Positions 32,051 to 44,060 of a DNA stretch of 64,000 bases are shown here, one piece after another. The DNA is taken from the NCBI RefSeq assembly GCF_025698545.1, contig NC_068576.1, positions 441,501 through 505,500 on the forward strand, read 5' to 3'. A model generated the notes under the pieces. It saw only the letters and a program-made list of their open reading frames with translations, ran no database searches and had not been told where the DNA came from. The stretch's first letter is position 1. The number at the start of each line of letters is the position of its first letter. The stretch comes from Gossypium raimondii (taxonomy: Eukaryota; Streptophyta; Magnoliopsida; Malvales; Malvaceae). The translations under genes and the position numbers were made by a program.

Positions 32051-32284
32051 ATATTACTTTTGTTTTAAAAGTTAGGTCATCTGGTAATTCTTGACGCCAA
32101 CTCAATTTGGGACTTAAATAATAGTATAAATATAGATAACTTGTTTTTATTTATTTATTTATTTTGATACAATGCTTAGAGCTATTCATAACCCTTTCTT
32201 AACTCTTAAATAGGTGGAAAATCAAGTCTCAGCACGCTTAAACTCACGTTCTACTGCACTGACAACAATATTAAAACAAACTAA

Positions 32285-32895
32285 GGGTCTGTTTGATTGC
32301 CAGTAAAATATTTTCCGTAAAATGATTTACGGAAAATGTTTTACTTTTCGTAAAATGATTTCTTGGAAAATATTTTACGGTGTTTGATTGAATCATGTAA
32401 AATATTTTTTGCTATTTGGCGATTTTTGAAAATATTTTTGAAAAAGTTGTTTTGCATATATTAATATGTATTAATAAATTTTATATTTTAAATTGTTTTT
32501 ACATATATTGCAATGATTTATTTATAATAATACTCAATTATTAAGCTACAATATTAATCGTTATAAATTGAAAAAAACTAATATCAAATAATTTTTTTGT
32601 AATTGTGTTAAAAATACAAGTATTGAATAATTAAAAAAAACAAGTTACTGGAAAATCGATAAACAGAAGCAATTTTCTACCGGAAATGAAGGAAGGAATG
32701 AAGGAGGCGATAGAGAGAAGAGCACGGAAAATGTCTTACGGAAATTGAAAGGGTAAGACATTTTCCCTAAAATGTAACCCATTTTCCCTTGTTTTGGAGT
32801 TCATTTTCCAAATGGAAAATGTTTTCCGCCAATCAAACGCTGGAAAAGTTGGAAATGATTTTCCAGAAAATCAATTACGTTAATCAAACAGACCC
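32285..32895. mobile_element. Tourist-like MITE with intact ends
   Basis: 611 bp bounded by a perfect 14-bp terminal inverted repeat, GGGTCTGTTTGATT, with a TAA duplication at 32282-32284 and 32896-32898. Further inside, both ends carry copies of 'ttttccgtaaaat' and 'gaaaatgttt', giving longer imperfect arms. The 3-bp TAA target and the GGGTCTGTTTG end fit PIF/Harbinger non-autonomous elements. Confidence 0.85.
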
Positions 32896-33159
32896 TAAGC
32901 TATTATCTAGTTTGCAGATAATTTGATTTTAAAATTTGAAAGATGTTTAGAAGAAATAGATAAGAAAAAGGCTTAAAGGTTAAAACAGTCATCAGATAAA
33001 AAAAGCAATTAACCCTTCATTGAAAATTTTCACTAAATCAATTAAGTCCATTAATTGCATTAATGATTACATTTATTGACATGATAAATGGTGACATAAG
33101 ATGTTAACCCATGACATGCTATTATAGTTGGTAGTAACAAAGGTTTTTTTTTTACATAA

Positions 33160-33585
33160 TGGCTTATTTTACTTTATAAAAAAATTTATTTTAGCTTTTC
33201 ATTTAATTTTTTATTTATTTTAGCTCTTAAATTTATATTTTTTGTCAAATCATCTCAAGATAAATGAAAATTTTAACGTTTGTTAACTTTGCTGACATGG
33301 CATATCGTGGATCACCACGTGAATGCCATGTAAATAATTGATTAATTTTAAAATATTTAAATCATTAAAAGTATAATAAACAAAAAAATATTTTTTTCAT
33401 ATTTTAATTTTAAAAATTTAATTAATTGCCATGTGGATGCCATATTAACAAAGTTAACAAATGTTAAATCTTTCCATCTATCTTAGAGTAATTTGACAAG
33501 TAATACAAGTTTAAATGCTAAAAGAGGCGAAAAATTAAATAAAAATTAATTTTTTGTAAAATTGAAGGTCTAAATAATTCAGTAT
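33160..33585. mobile_element. fold-back MITE
   Basis: The left arm at 33180-33345 (containing gtttgttaactttgctgaca then tggcat) is the inverted relative of the right arm at 33410-33580 (containing atgccatattaacaaagtta then acaaatgtt). The pairing covers most of about 425 bp. Confidence 0.65.
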
Positions 33586-34084
33586 GTTTTTTTTCCATAA
33601 AATCTCCATTAAAACTTAATTATTTTTAAATTTTTAATGATGAAATTAGAAAGAGAGAAATTAATGAGATGGCAGGAGTGATTGATTGTATTATTATAAT
33701 TGTGATTTGTTTAGTTGTATTATTATAATTGATGAAAATATTTGGTTTCATGTACTTCTCAAAATTTAAGTAAAGAATGAATTTGTCAAATTATTTTATA
33801 TATTTTAAGTGATTTATTATTTAACATTTAAAATAATTTATTGACTTATTATTTAGCTTTTGCCCTATTAAGAGATAATATTGTCGAGGCAATGAAATTT
33901 CAAATATAAACGGTAAAACGTATATAAAGAATATCGAAAAATATATATATGTTTTTTTTTAAGTTACAATATTTTAGGATCATTGTGTACAACGCCGAAA
34001 AAGTTTAAAAAAAAAGAGAGTCTATAAGTGAGTATAAGATGATGCCATTTGTTTTTAAGATGTAATAAAATAATGAATTAATTA

Positions 34085-34485
34085 CACCGACATCCTTAAA
34101 TTATGAACCTCATTTTAAACTGGTTCTTAAACTTCAAATCATTCTAATTATTTTCACAAACTATTGATGTTATCAATCAGGTCCTTTTGTTATTAAAATC
34201 ATCAATTTAACTATTAAATAACGCATCAAATTACGTCATATAAGATTTTAAATAAATAGAACCTAAAACTAATATTTAAAAAAATCATTTTTATAACATT
34301 CAATTTTCTTAATTTTAAATTATGTCATATAAGATCAAACATATCATTTAATAGTTAAATTAATAATTTTAGTAACGAAATAACCTAATTGATTAAGCCT
34401 CGATAATTTAGGAATAAAATTAGGATAACTTAAATTTTATGATTATAATTTGAGAATATTTAATACAATTTACTCTAAAATAATT
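34085..34485. mobile_element. fold-back MITE
   Basis: The left arm (catcaatttaactattaaat ... acgtcatataagat, 34200-34250) and the right arm (tatgtcatataagat ... atttaatagttaaattaata, 34321-34365) are inverted copies; the match continues out through tcaatcaggtcctttt and aaataacctaattgatta. No open frame. Confidence 0.6.
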
Positions 34486-34504
34486 TGAAAAAGACATTTT
34501 TCAT

Positions 34505-34695
34505 CTTACTAAAGCTTAGTTTAGTATTGCTTCTTAAAACTGCTTTTGGGTCAAAAAAACACTTTTGAGCAAAAACTAAAATTTACTACTTCTGTTTCTG
34601 CCTTTGGTTACCAAAAGCACTTTTAAAAAGTTCAAAAACATTATGCTTACCCCAAAAGTACTTCTTAGAAACAATATTAAACTGATCCTAAGTTG
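34505..34695. mobile_element. short MITE, about 190 bp
   Basis: The left end (ttagtttagtattgcttctt then aaaactgcttttggg) and the reverse complement of the right end (cagtttaatattgtttctaa then gaagtacttttgggg) form an imperfect inverted repeat of about 40 bp. Confidence 0.6.
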
Positions 34696-34699
34696 ACTT

Positions 34700-36230
34700 A
34701 GAAGCGATAAACATAATAATTATTTTATATTTTAATTTCTCTATGTTTTGTTTTGTTCATTATATCCTCTTTGTATCATTTAGGCATAGTAGCCAAAATT
34801 ATTTCTCCTAATAATTGTGAAATAATGTATACAGGCTTTCCATTACTCTATAAGTTTTGGTTAACTAATGTTAATTGTTACTCTCGTACGTATTGTGCAT
34901 GTAAAAATCATGTATTTAGAATATAAATATATATTTAAAATAAAACATAATAAATAATTAATCGTAATGTTTGAAATTAATAATAGTAACAATGACATTA
35001 TCTATATACATAAATTTGATAAGAGAAAGCATTTTAGGTTAAAAATAAATTTCTTTATAAAGTTTATTCAAGAATTATTAATGGTGTGGTAATAAAGAAT
35101 TTATTTATAAATCCGTTAAACTCGGGTTCAATCCTTGGCATGTTAATATTTTAGTTCTTTTATTTTAAAACTATATAAATATATGAAAAGAGACAAAAAA
35201 CCCATCAAAATAATAATAGTAATCATTTAAGAAAAGGGTATATTCGTCATTTTCTAATCGAGTTGGTACCGGTTAACCCATGACACCAACTCGACGAAGT
35301 TTTATTAATAATATAGATTAACACTAAATTTACGATACACTTATAATTCGAGTGAAAAATATGTAATAAATATATTTAATAAAATTTACAATGGTAAAGT
35401 TAATTATTTATTTTAAATGGTGTTTCAGGTTTAAATCTTTACCATTGTAACAAAAGTATTAATACTTTATCCATTGACCCATTAACACCACTTTAATAAA
35501 GCACTTCAACTAAGTATAGATTAAAATTTTACAGAGCTTATTGTCTCGAGTCAATTGAACATCAATTCAATTTAGTAATAAAGAAAATACTCTTACCTTG
35601 CACACTAAAATATATTATTTTGAGGGACCTTAAAAATATTATTTTGAGGGTGTTTTATAATTTTATATAAAAATAAAGGATTAATGTGCAAATTTGCCGC
35701 TGTACCTTAGGTTAAAGTTAAATTTTACCACTGTACTTTATTTTGATTAATATTTGCCATTATACTTTTGAGCTGAAGATAAATTTAGCACTATATTTTA
35801 ACTTTATTTTGAATTTTACCACTTTATTTTTGTTTGATTGGATTTTCTCATTAAATTTTTATTTGTAATTGAATTTTACTAATAAATTTTAATTTAAAAT
35901 AATTTGAATAAAATTTAAACTTTTTTAATAATTAAAATAATAAATTCATAAGATAGTTATTTATAAAACGTAAACTTTTTTTTTTTTAGTTTTCAAGTCT
36001 TTCTTTTATTAATAAAAATTCTCTGTTAATTTATTAATTTTTAATATTTTATAAATTAATTTATAATTAACTATTTTAAAATATATTTTTCTTATTAAAT
36101 TTTATTTTCAAGCAGTAAAATTTAATTATAACTATACATTACAGGATTCGAATCTATGCCTAGTTTATAAATGTATAAAAGATAATCTAATTACCAACCG
36201 TCGGTCTTCCGCTTGTTCAAATATGGGAGT
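34700..36230. other. AT-rich spacer, nothing recognised
   Basis: Very AT-rich with repeated 'ttttaccactgtac' phrases at 35690-35830 that resemble degenerate repeat arms. No exon or intact element seen. Confidence 0.4.
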
Positions 36231-36239
36231 TGTGGATAA

Positions 36240-36515
36240 AACGAAATCACCGGAAATTAACTGCCCTGGGTAACGTGTCGATCAAAGGCTCAATCCATCG
36301 TATATCGAACCAGAATGTAACACGTTGCATAGTAAGCCATACGAAGTAGTAGTCCTTGTAAACATAAATAAACGTGAACTTTCCGGGATTTTGCCTCCTT
36401 TAACCGATTGAAAGAGAACTTCCCCCCAGCCCTTTTAATACAACAAAATCTGCACGAGGCGTGCGGCCAAGGAAACTTATTTTCCTGGTCGGCCAACTTG
36501 TATTATGTAGTGGGT
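36240..36515. other. GC-richer island of unknown nature
   Basis: This 275-bp patch is clearly richer in GC than the kilobases around it. It contains a 68-codon minus-strand frame (36290-36496) with HASCRFCCIKRAGGKFSF but no domain I know. It could be a gene fragment, an organelle-derived insert or a transposon end. Confidence 0.3.
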
Positions 36516-36674
36516 CGAAAATTTCATGTAATAATTTTATAAAAATTAATATGAACATGATTGTGAAGATTTTTAATTAATATTTAAACCTAACTTTATT
36601 TGAAAGATATTAAATTTATTATTACTTAATTCAGGAAAAGTTGGTTCTAACTAAGAAATTTACAATAATAAAAT

Positions 36675-37545
36675 GATAAACTATTAAAATAGTCATTTTT
36701 TTGTCTCAGGTTACATTTTAAATATTTGTGTTTAAAATATTACATTTTAATCACTTACGTTATCATGTTGTAATATTTTAGCCATTGAGCGTTGATTGCT
36801 GTAAACGGTGTAATTGTAAGTTGACGTGACACGTTAAATCATTATTTCAAACGAAAATTTTAAGTTAAATTATACAGTTGGTCCCTATATTTTTTCCATT
36901 TTGAGCAATATAATTTTTTTCTTTTATGTTATTTGAACTTTTTTTCTTTATTTTCATTCTCTTCTCCTTCTCCTCTATTTTCCTCCCTTTTCTATCTTTT
37001 TAACGTAGTTTTACATTTGTTAAAACTAGTCCCTATATATATATTTTTGAACAATTTAATTTTTTCTTTTCTTTTCTCTCTTCTCATATTCTTCACTATA
37101 GAAAATATAATCTTTGCCCACCAAATAAACCAAGTCCTTCTTTCTTTTACATGATTCCTAAATTGAATTTCACTCAAAACCAAATATCAATCATTTTTAA
37201 CCAAATCTCGATTTAAATATAACCTAATTTTGAAACTAAAATTGGATCTAACTAATCAATATAAAAAACCATATCATTAATCAAATCCAAACATAAATTG
37301 AATTTTTTATACTCAAAACAAAATTTTTTTCTGTTTCCAAACTTTTACAGAATCGTGTAAATTATTCATTTTATTTTCTAATGAATAAAATTAAGTAAAC
37401 GATAAAATTTATTTAAACCTTCTTAGATATTCCCAAGCAAGCTTAATTGGAAGCCGAGCATGAATGAACCAAAGAGAGAAAGGGAGCATGGAACCAAACT
37501 AATTGAGGTAAAGTAAACAAAAGTGACTATTTTAATAATTTACCC
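36675..37545. mobile_element. MITE copy A, upstream of the sulfate transporter
   Basis: About 871 bp with inverted ends: left ataaactattaaaatagtca, right tgactattttaataatttac followed by CC at the end. The left half (36690-37085) is closely related to the left arm of copy B in the transporter's intron 7 (shared: acacgttaaatca, tttgagcaat, taaaactagtccctata). The right half is unique AT-rich text that does not fold back on the left. Flanks ataataaaat and ataattaaaa agree at 8 of 10 positions, a possible worn 10-bp duplication as in Mutator-like elements. The element ends about 440 bp before the transporter ATG. Confidence 0.65.
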
Positions 37546-37850
37546 ATAATTAAAAATGATTTTTTATAAAAGATAATAAATTTTACAATAAAGATGAACT
37601 AAAAAAATATATTTGAGAAAAAAATTAAATGTTTTGTAAGAAGTGGTTATTTCTAAATACAAATCTTTTTTTTTTCCATTTAAAACTTAAAAATCTTAAA
37701 TACCCTTAATTATCATTTAATATAATAATTTTAATTTAATCTACTTAATTGAGTTTGGCGTATTTGACTCATGGATAATAATAGAAATTGGGGCGGGTCC
37801 CTTAACCCACTCAGCCAAGCGAAGGAAGTCCTTTTACATCATTTCCCGTC

Positions 37851-37856
37851 TATAAA
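37851..37856 (+). promoter_or_regulatory. TATA box of the sulfate transporter gene
   Basis: TATAAA in the context cccgtctataaagccaggcc, 131 bp upstream of the ATG at 37987. It lies in the last GC-richer stretch before the coding start and leaves room for a roughly 100-nt 5' UTR. Assigned by position and motif only. Confidence 0.55.
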
Positions 37857-37986
37857 GCCAGGCCAAGTTCATCATCCCATTCACTCTCACCAACTTTTTT
37901 AATTTTTATCTCTTCTCCATCACCCACAAACCACGATTTTGGCCCTGCATTTTAGTCTCCAAATCCAGTCGTAAAACTTAATTTCA

Positions 37987-40900
37987 ATGGGAAACGGTGA
38001 TTTTATGTACCCTTCCTCCAGTGATCGCCAATGCGTCACTCATCGAGTGGCGATTCCTCCTCCGCAACCATTCTTCATGTCATTCAAGAATTCTCTCAAG
38101 GAAACGTTTTTCCCCGACGACCCGCTTCGTCAATTCAAGAACAAAACGCCATCCCGGAGATTCATACTCGGCCTCCAATATTTCTTGCCCATTCTTGAAT
38201 GGGCTCCTCGTTACAGCTTCCAGTTCTTGAAATCTGATCTCGTTGCTGGGATCACCATCGCAAGCCTTGCTATCCCTCAGGGTATAAGCTATGCCAAGCT
38301 TGCTAACTTGCCACCCATTCTCGGCCTTTGTAAGTGCTACAATATGTTTTAGATTTAACTTTGTTGTTGTTGTTGAAGGGTACTGATTAACTTTCTTTTT
38401 GGTTGAAATGGTAGATTCAAGCTTTATTCCACCGCTGGTTTATGCGATGATGGGGAGCTCGAGAGATTTGGCGGTGGGGACCGTGGCTGTTGCCTCACTT
38501 CTAACAGCTTCTATGTTGGGGCAGGAAGTGAATGCTGCTCAGAATCCCACGCTTTTCCTCCACCTTGCTTTCACTGCAACTTTTTTTGCAGGAATTTTAC
38601 AAGCTTCGTTAGGCCTTTTACGGTAATTTAATATTTAATTAATGCATTTATATACATATATATCTCTATTTCATTGATGGCTTTGTCCCGTTCCTCTTTT
38701 TTTCCTATTTAAGCTTCTGTAAAGGATAACAACCACCGTGCGTTAAAAAAGATTGAAAATAACGCTAGATGAAGTGATTTGAGTTTAAAAAAAAAAAACA
38801 CAGAACATGTTGTACATTGTCTTGTCGCTGCTGGAATTCTGTCTGGCTAGATATGTGTTTATATGGATAAAAAAAAAATTCATAACCTAACATAAAACCA
38901 TTATTTTAATTTGTTAATGTCGTTGATGCAGGCTAGGGTTTATCGTGGATTTTCTTTCACATGCGACGATAGTAGGGTTCATGGCAGGGGCAGCCACTGT
39001 AGTAATCTTACAACAGTTAAAAGGAATTCTAGGACTTGATCACTTCACTCATTCTACAGACATTATCTCTGTCTTGCACTCTGTTTTCAGCCAAATTCAT
39101 CAGGTTATCATCTTATTAATTTCACTTTCTTATTTTTTCAGTTTAAAAAAAAACCCCATAGATTATTGAAGGTTAGTAAACTTGATGATTGAAAGTAAAA
39201 GGTATACGTTGAATATTTCTATAATTATAAAACGTGACATGTGAATTACTTACATTGTTGTTATTATTCACGGGTATTTCTATTTATAATACAAATTAAA
39301 GAGTTAAAAATACATGTGTGTGCATGTCTGCATCATTTCTCCCCCATTGGAATTTTTGGCTTTTTATGGTTCATTGCATGGCATAGTTTTCTTGGGTTCA
39401 TATAGTCTGACAGTATAAATATTTGACAGTGGAGATGGGAGAGTGGTGTTTTGGGTGTTGGTTTCCTTTTCTTTCTCCTCGTCACCAGATATTTCGTAAG
39501 TAGATCTTACCCTCATTAATTTAATGTTCTTTTTTCAGATATTTAGATCTAATCTTTATCAAAGTAATAATCAGTGACAAAAATCATCCTTTTTTATATT
39601 ATTTAAATTAATAAAATAATTAAGGAATGAATTAACTTTTCATATGATAAGAAGCAAAGAGTTTCTGTCATTGGGTTGTTGATGTGGTAGTAGAATAAAT
39701 TTTCTCCTTTTTTTTTTATACTAAATATATCTAAATTCTAAACCTGCTCCCATTTCATTTATGTAATTAAGTAAATTAATTATGGGGTCATTTTTTCAAA
39801 GTGGAAAGACTTAAATTGGACAACTTGAGTTCAAAGGAATCTCCTTTCGTAAGTATTGTATATTCTGAGAAAAGAACTTTTTTCAATAATTTAATTGCAT
39901 TGATAATATATCAACAGAGCAAGAGACGACCCAAGTTCTTTTGGATATCAGCAATGGCGCCTTTGACATCAGTCATCCTTGGAAGTCTTCTCGTTTATCT
40001 AACTCATGCCGAGAAACACGGTGTTCAAGTGGTAACCTCATTATTTTATATCAAATTTTATGAAAATAAATTTACTTTGAGTAGACTTCAATGTTGGTTT
40101 AAAATAAAGGATGAACTTAAATTTTAATTTTTTAATTTTTCTAATATATATTATATTATATTATTTATAACAAATAATAATTAAATTTATAATAATATAT
40201 AATATTACAGTGTAAATATTTTAAAAAAGGGTTAAATTGCCTACATAATAATACATAAAACTATTAAATTTTAAAATTTTAAAATGAATTTAGATTAGTT
40301 ATTTACAAATATTTACATATGTTTAAATCTAGCCTGAACTTGACCCATGAAAATCACTATTCTCGTAAATTCGAATCATAAATGTGAAATTATTAGAAAA
40401 GAATTATAATAAAAAAAAGACCAATTGTGAAGTAATTAATGTCTACGAACTTAAAACCCACACAAGTCATTGTCAAACCCCCAACAATTTGTTGGCATTT
40501 TAAGCACTCAATGTAATGACCTTTTTTTTTTCTTAAGCTTTCAACATCAATAATATTAATAATTAATAGTGAATGAATGAATGAGTAGCTTGAGTAGATT
40601 AAATAAATCATTTGTAGCTAGCTATAAGCGAGTCAAGGAGCAGATAGAAATTTTGGCTCTTTTAATTTATAAATTTATGTGGATTGTCTAGGCTTTGACC
40701 AAACCAAATAGTTGTCCAATAATGACGCAAGTGCGGATAGGTCCAATATATTGTCATATCATGATTTGCTTATTTATTCTGTCATGGGTGATGAAACATG
40801 AAGGATTGTGACAATCGCAGATAGGAAACCTGAAGAAAGGGTTGAATCCTTTGTCTTTCGGTGATTTGGTATTTACGAAGCCGTATATCACAACGTCTCT

Positions 40901-43436
40901 GAAAACTGGCATCATCACTGGCATTATTGCTCTTGCCGTAAGCTCTCATCCAGTGTTAAAAGAGTTAGATATTTTAAAAAAAAAAAACCCTTTAATTCCA
41001 TTTAAAAATTAAATTAATTAAGCTCGAAATAATGATCGAAATATCCATGAATACGTTACAGGAAGGAATAGCAGTGGGGAGAAGCTTCGCAATGTTCAAG
41101 CACTACCATATTGATGGCAACAAAGAAATGGTAGCCATTGGGACCATGAATATCGTTGGTTCTTGTTTTTCTTGCTATCTCACAACCGGTAAAGGTTTTT
41201 TTAAAAAAAAGTTTATCTAGGTTATGAGAGCTCATAAGTTTTATTCTTTTTTTTTTATATATATAATTTGATTATTTTTAGTCAAATATGTATTTTTCAA
41301 TACTAATTAAGGCCAGCTTTTTTCATTAATTTCATCCAAGTGTCTTAGTTTCTTAAATTTTTTTATCAAAATAGTCACTTTTGTTTACCTAAGGTTACAT
41401 TTTAGTCACTTATGTTTGAAATGTTATATTTTAGTCATTTACGTTATCGCATTATAACATTTTAGTCACTAAGTCATTAATTACCGTTAATGGTGTTACG
41501 GTAAACTGACATAACACGTTAAATCATCATTTCAAACAAAATTTTAGGTTAATTTATACAATCGGTCCCCATATTTTTTTTGTTTTGAGCAATTTAATTT
41601 ATTTCTTTTATTTTTTAACTTTTTTCTTTATTTTCCATTCTCTTCCGTTTTTCCTTCTATTTTCTCCTTCTCCATTTCTTTTAACATAGTTTTTCTATAT
41701 TTTCTATTTGTTAAAACTAGTCCCTATACTTTTATTTTTTGAACAATTTAATTTTTTTCGAGTGAGGCGAGCTTGTGGACTATTTTTAACAAATGTAAAA
41801 TATAGAAAAACTACGTTAAAAGAAATGAAAAAGGGAGGAAAACAGAGGGAGAAGCAGAGGAGAATGGAAAATAAAGAAAAAAAAGTTAAAAAAACATAAA
41901 AAAATTAAATTGCACAAAACGAAAAAAATAGGGATCAATTGTAGAATTTAACCTAAAATTTTCGTTTAAAATGATAATTTAATGTGCCACGTCAGCTTAC
42001 CATTACACTGTTAATGACAATTAACAGCTCAGTGACTAAAATGTTACAACACGATAACATAAGTGACTAAAACGTAACATTTCAAACATAAGTGACTAAA
42101 ATGTAAACTGAGGCAAAAAAGTGACTATTTTGGTAGTTCACCCAAAAAAAGAATTGAAGACTAAATTCACCAAAAATGTATAGTATAGGGACCTTTTATA
42201 GAATTTCACCAATTTTATTCAATTTATTTACTGTGATAGAAATTAACTTGCTGCTGTTTGTACATATATATTTCAGGACCATTTTCACGATCAGCTGTTA
42301 ACTTCAATGCGGGATGCAAAACAGCAATGTCCAACGTTATCATGGCCATTGCAGTTATGCTTACGTTGCTGTTCCTAACACCATTGTTCTATTACACTCC
42401 CCTCGTAGTGTTGTCTGCAATCATAATTTCTGCAATGCTCGGCCTCATTGATTACGAAGCTGCCATTCATCTTTGGAACGTCGATAAATTCGATTTCCTG
42501 GTGTGTATAGGTGCATATGCCGGAGTTGTTTTCGCCAGTGTCGAGGTTGGCTTAGTCATAGCGGTACGATCTTATATATCAACCAAGCACAGATGAAATA
42601 ACATTCATTATTTAACCCTCACCTAATGAATTGAAATGTGTGTGAAATTGCAGGTTGCAATTTCAGTGGTGAGATTGCTGCTGTTTGTTGCAAGGCCAAG
42701 GACCTCTGTTCTTGGGAACCTTCCAGATTCCACCATCTATAGAAACGTTGAGCAATATCCAAATGCAAACCATGTTCATGGTGTTCTTATACTTGAGATA
42801 GATGCTCCAATTTACTTTGCCAACTCAAGTTACTTAAGAGAAAGGTACTATCATTTCACATTAAACATCAAAATCAATTCCAGAAAAAAATTATCAGACA
42901 GCTAAGTTCGATAAAAAATTGAACTTATGTCTGATCTTTATCAGGATATCGAGGTGGATTGATGAAGAGGAAGACAAGTTGAAAGCAACAGGGAAAACTA
43001 GCTTACAGTATGTTATACTTGATATGACTGGTGAGTGATTTATGCAGCATATTATGTCTAACAAAATAAAAGGAAATTAATTACAAAACCTTGTTTCTCA
43101 GCTGTTGGTAACATTGACACCAGTGGGATAAGCATGCTTGAAGAGCTCAAGAAAACTACTGAAAGAAGGGAGCTCAAGGTTTTTATTTTTACCCTACAAG
43201 TACTTTGAATTCTGTAAAACTAGAAAATATATTCTGATTTTGAGTTATATGGGCTGTTTTAGCTTGTATTGGCCAACCCTGGAGCTGAAGTGATGAAGAA
43301 ACTAAACAAATCCAAGTTCCTGGAAAACATAGGTCAAGAATGGATATATTTGACGGTAGGAGAAGCCGTTGAAGCCTGTAATTTCAAGCTTCATACATGC
43401 AAACCAGAGGAATCACAGCCATGGAACAATGTTTAA
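37987..43436 (+). CDS. SULTR3;1: SULTR3;1-type sulfate transporter
   Basis: Twelve exons: 37987-38329, 38415-38622, 38932-39103, 39430-39495, 39918-40031, 40821-40937, 41062-41188, 42277-42563, 42654-42844, 42945-43030, 43102-43178, 43263-43436. All junctions are GT-AG and phases close to 653 aa, near the 658 aa of Arabidopsis SULTR3;1. N-terminal IPPPQPFFMSFKNSLKETFF and DLVAGITIASLAIPQGISYA, then YSSFIPPLVYAMMGSSRDLA (SLC26/SulP signature) and TTGPFSRSAVNFNAGC are typical. Hydrophobic membrane segments fill about residues 75-500; a C-terminal STAS domain (about 503-625) contains EIDAPIYFANSSYL and NIDTSGISMLEELKK. Family role: proton-coupled sulfate transport; group 3 members have been linked to chloroplast sulfate uptake. 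A MITE hairpin sits in intron 7 and a relative upstream. A paralogue such as SULTR3;2 is the main alternative. Confidence 0.93.
41356..42143. mobile_element. MITE copy B, fold-back form in SULTR intron 7
   Basis: Left arm about 41367-41730 and right arm about 41770-42143 are inverted copies over most of their length; for example tcaaaatagtcacttttgtt pairs with the right-end aaaaaagtgactattttggt, and agtttttctatattttctat pairs with acaaatgtaaaatatagaaa near the centre. The loop is about 50 nt. The right end finishes gtagttcaccc. The left terminal 10 bp do not match the right end, so that edge is worn. It takes up about 790 of the 1088 bp of intron 7. Confidence 0.8.
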
Positions 43437-44060
43437 GCTAAATTAGTATGGTTATGCAACTGAGAATCAGTATGCATAGCTTGCTTAGGCATTGCTGAAT
43501 CAGTAGGAAATTACCCGAATTATTAAAAGCTTAGATGCTTTGTTCTAACAACCTGCAAATTGTACGATGATATACATCTCGGCAGTGGGATTTTTAACCC
43601 CCCAAAAAAAAAAAAAAAGAGTGCATTTCAATTCAATGCTGTTTCCAACAATGCTACTGTGTAAACAAGTATTCAACTAGAGCCACAAATGCAGGGGAGA
43701 AATTTTTTTCTATGTTACAAGTAACTGAAACATACAGCAGATATTTATGCCAAAAGATCATTAAAGCAATGGGAAACAGCAATCATTTACCTAAGAATAA
43801 AATAATTTCCAACGAAATCCATATTTATGCCAAGTTAAACGTACAGAGAAGGGAAGTTTTAGGCTACAAAGTTACAGCTTCTTTAGATTAGATGGTGCCT
43901 GAAATATACAGCAGGATGTCTAAACTAAAGAAGAAGATGACCTCTAAAAGAAAATAATTATGTGAAACAAAAACTTAGGAAGGCAGATTTATGGACAACG
44001 CAACTAAAATCTCACTACCAGAAAACTGCACTGATTATGTGCCGCTGATTAGTAATTGGC
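43437..44060. other. convergent 3' flanks of SULTR and NET1
   Basis: The two genes face each other across 624 bp, which must hold both 3' UTRs. An A-run at 43603-43618 is the only simple repeat. No gene or element otherwise. Confidence 0.5.

Noticed and set aside
36933-37183. Hydrophobic 73-codon and opposite 63-codon frames
   Set aside because: Pyrimidine-rich low-complexity arm of MITE copy A, not a membrane protein.
41708-41899. Lys-rich 63-codon frame in SULTR intron 7
   Set aside because: Centre of the MITE copy B hairpin; composition artefact.
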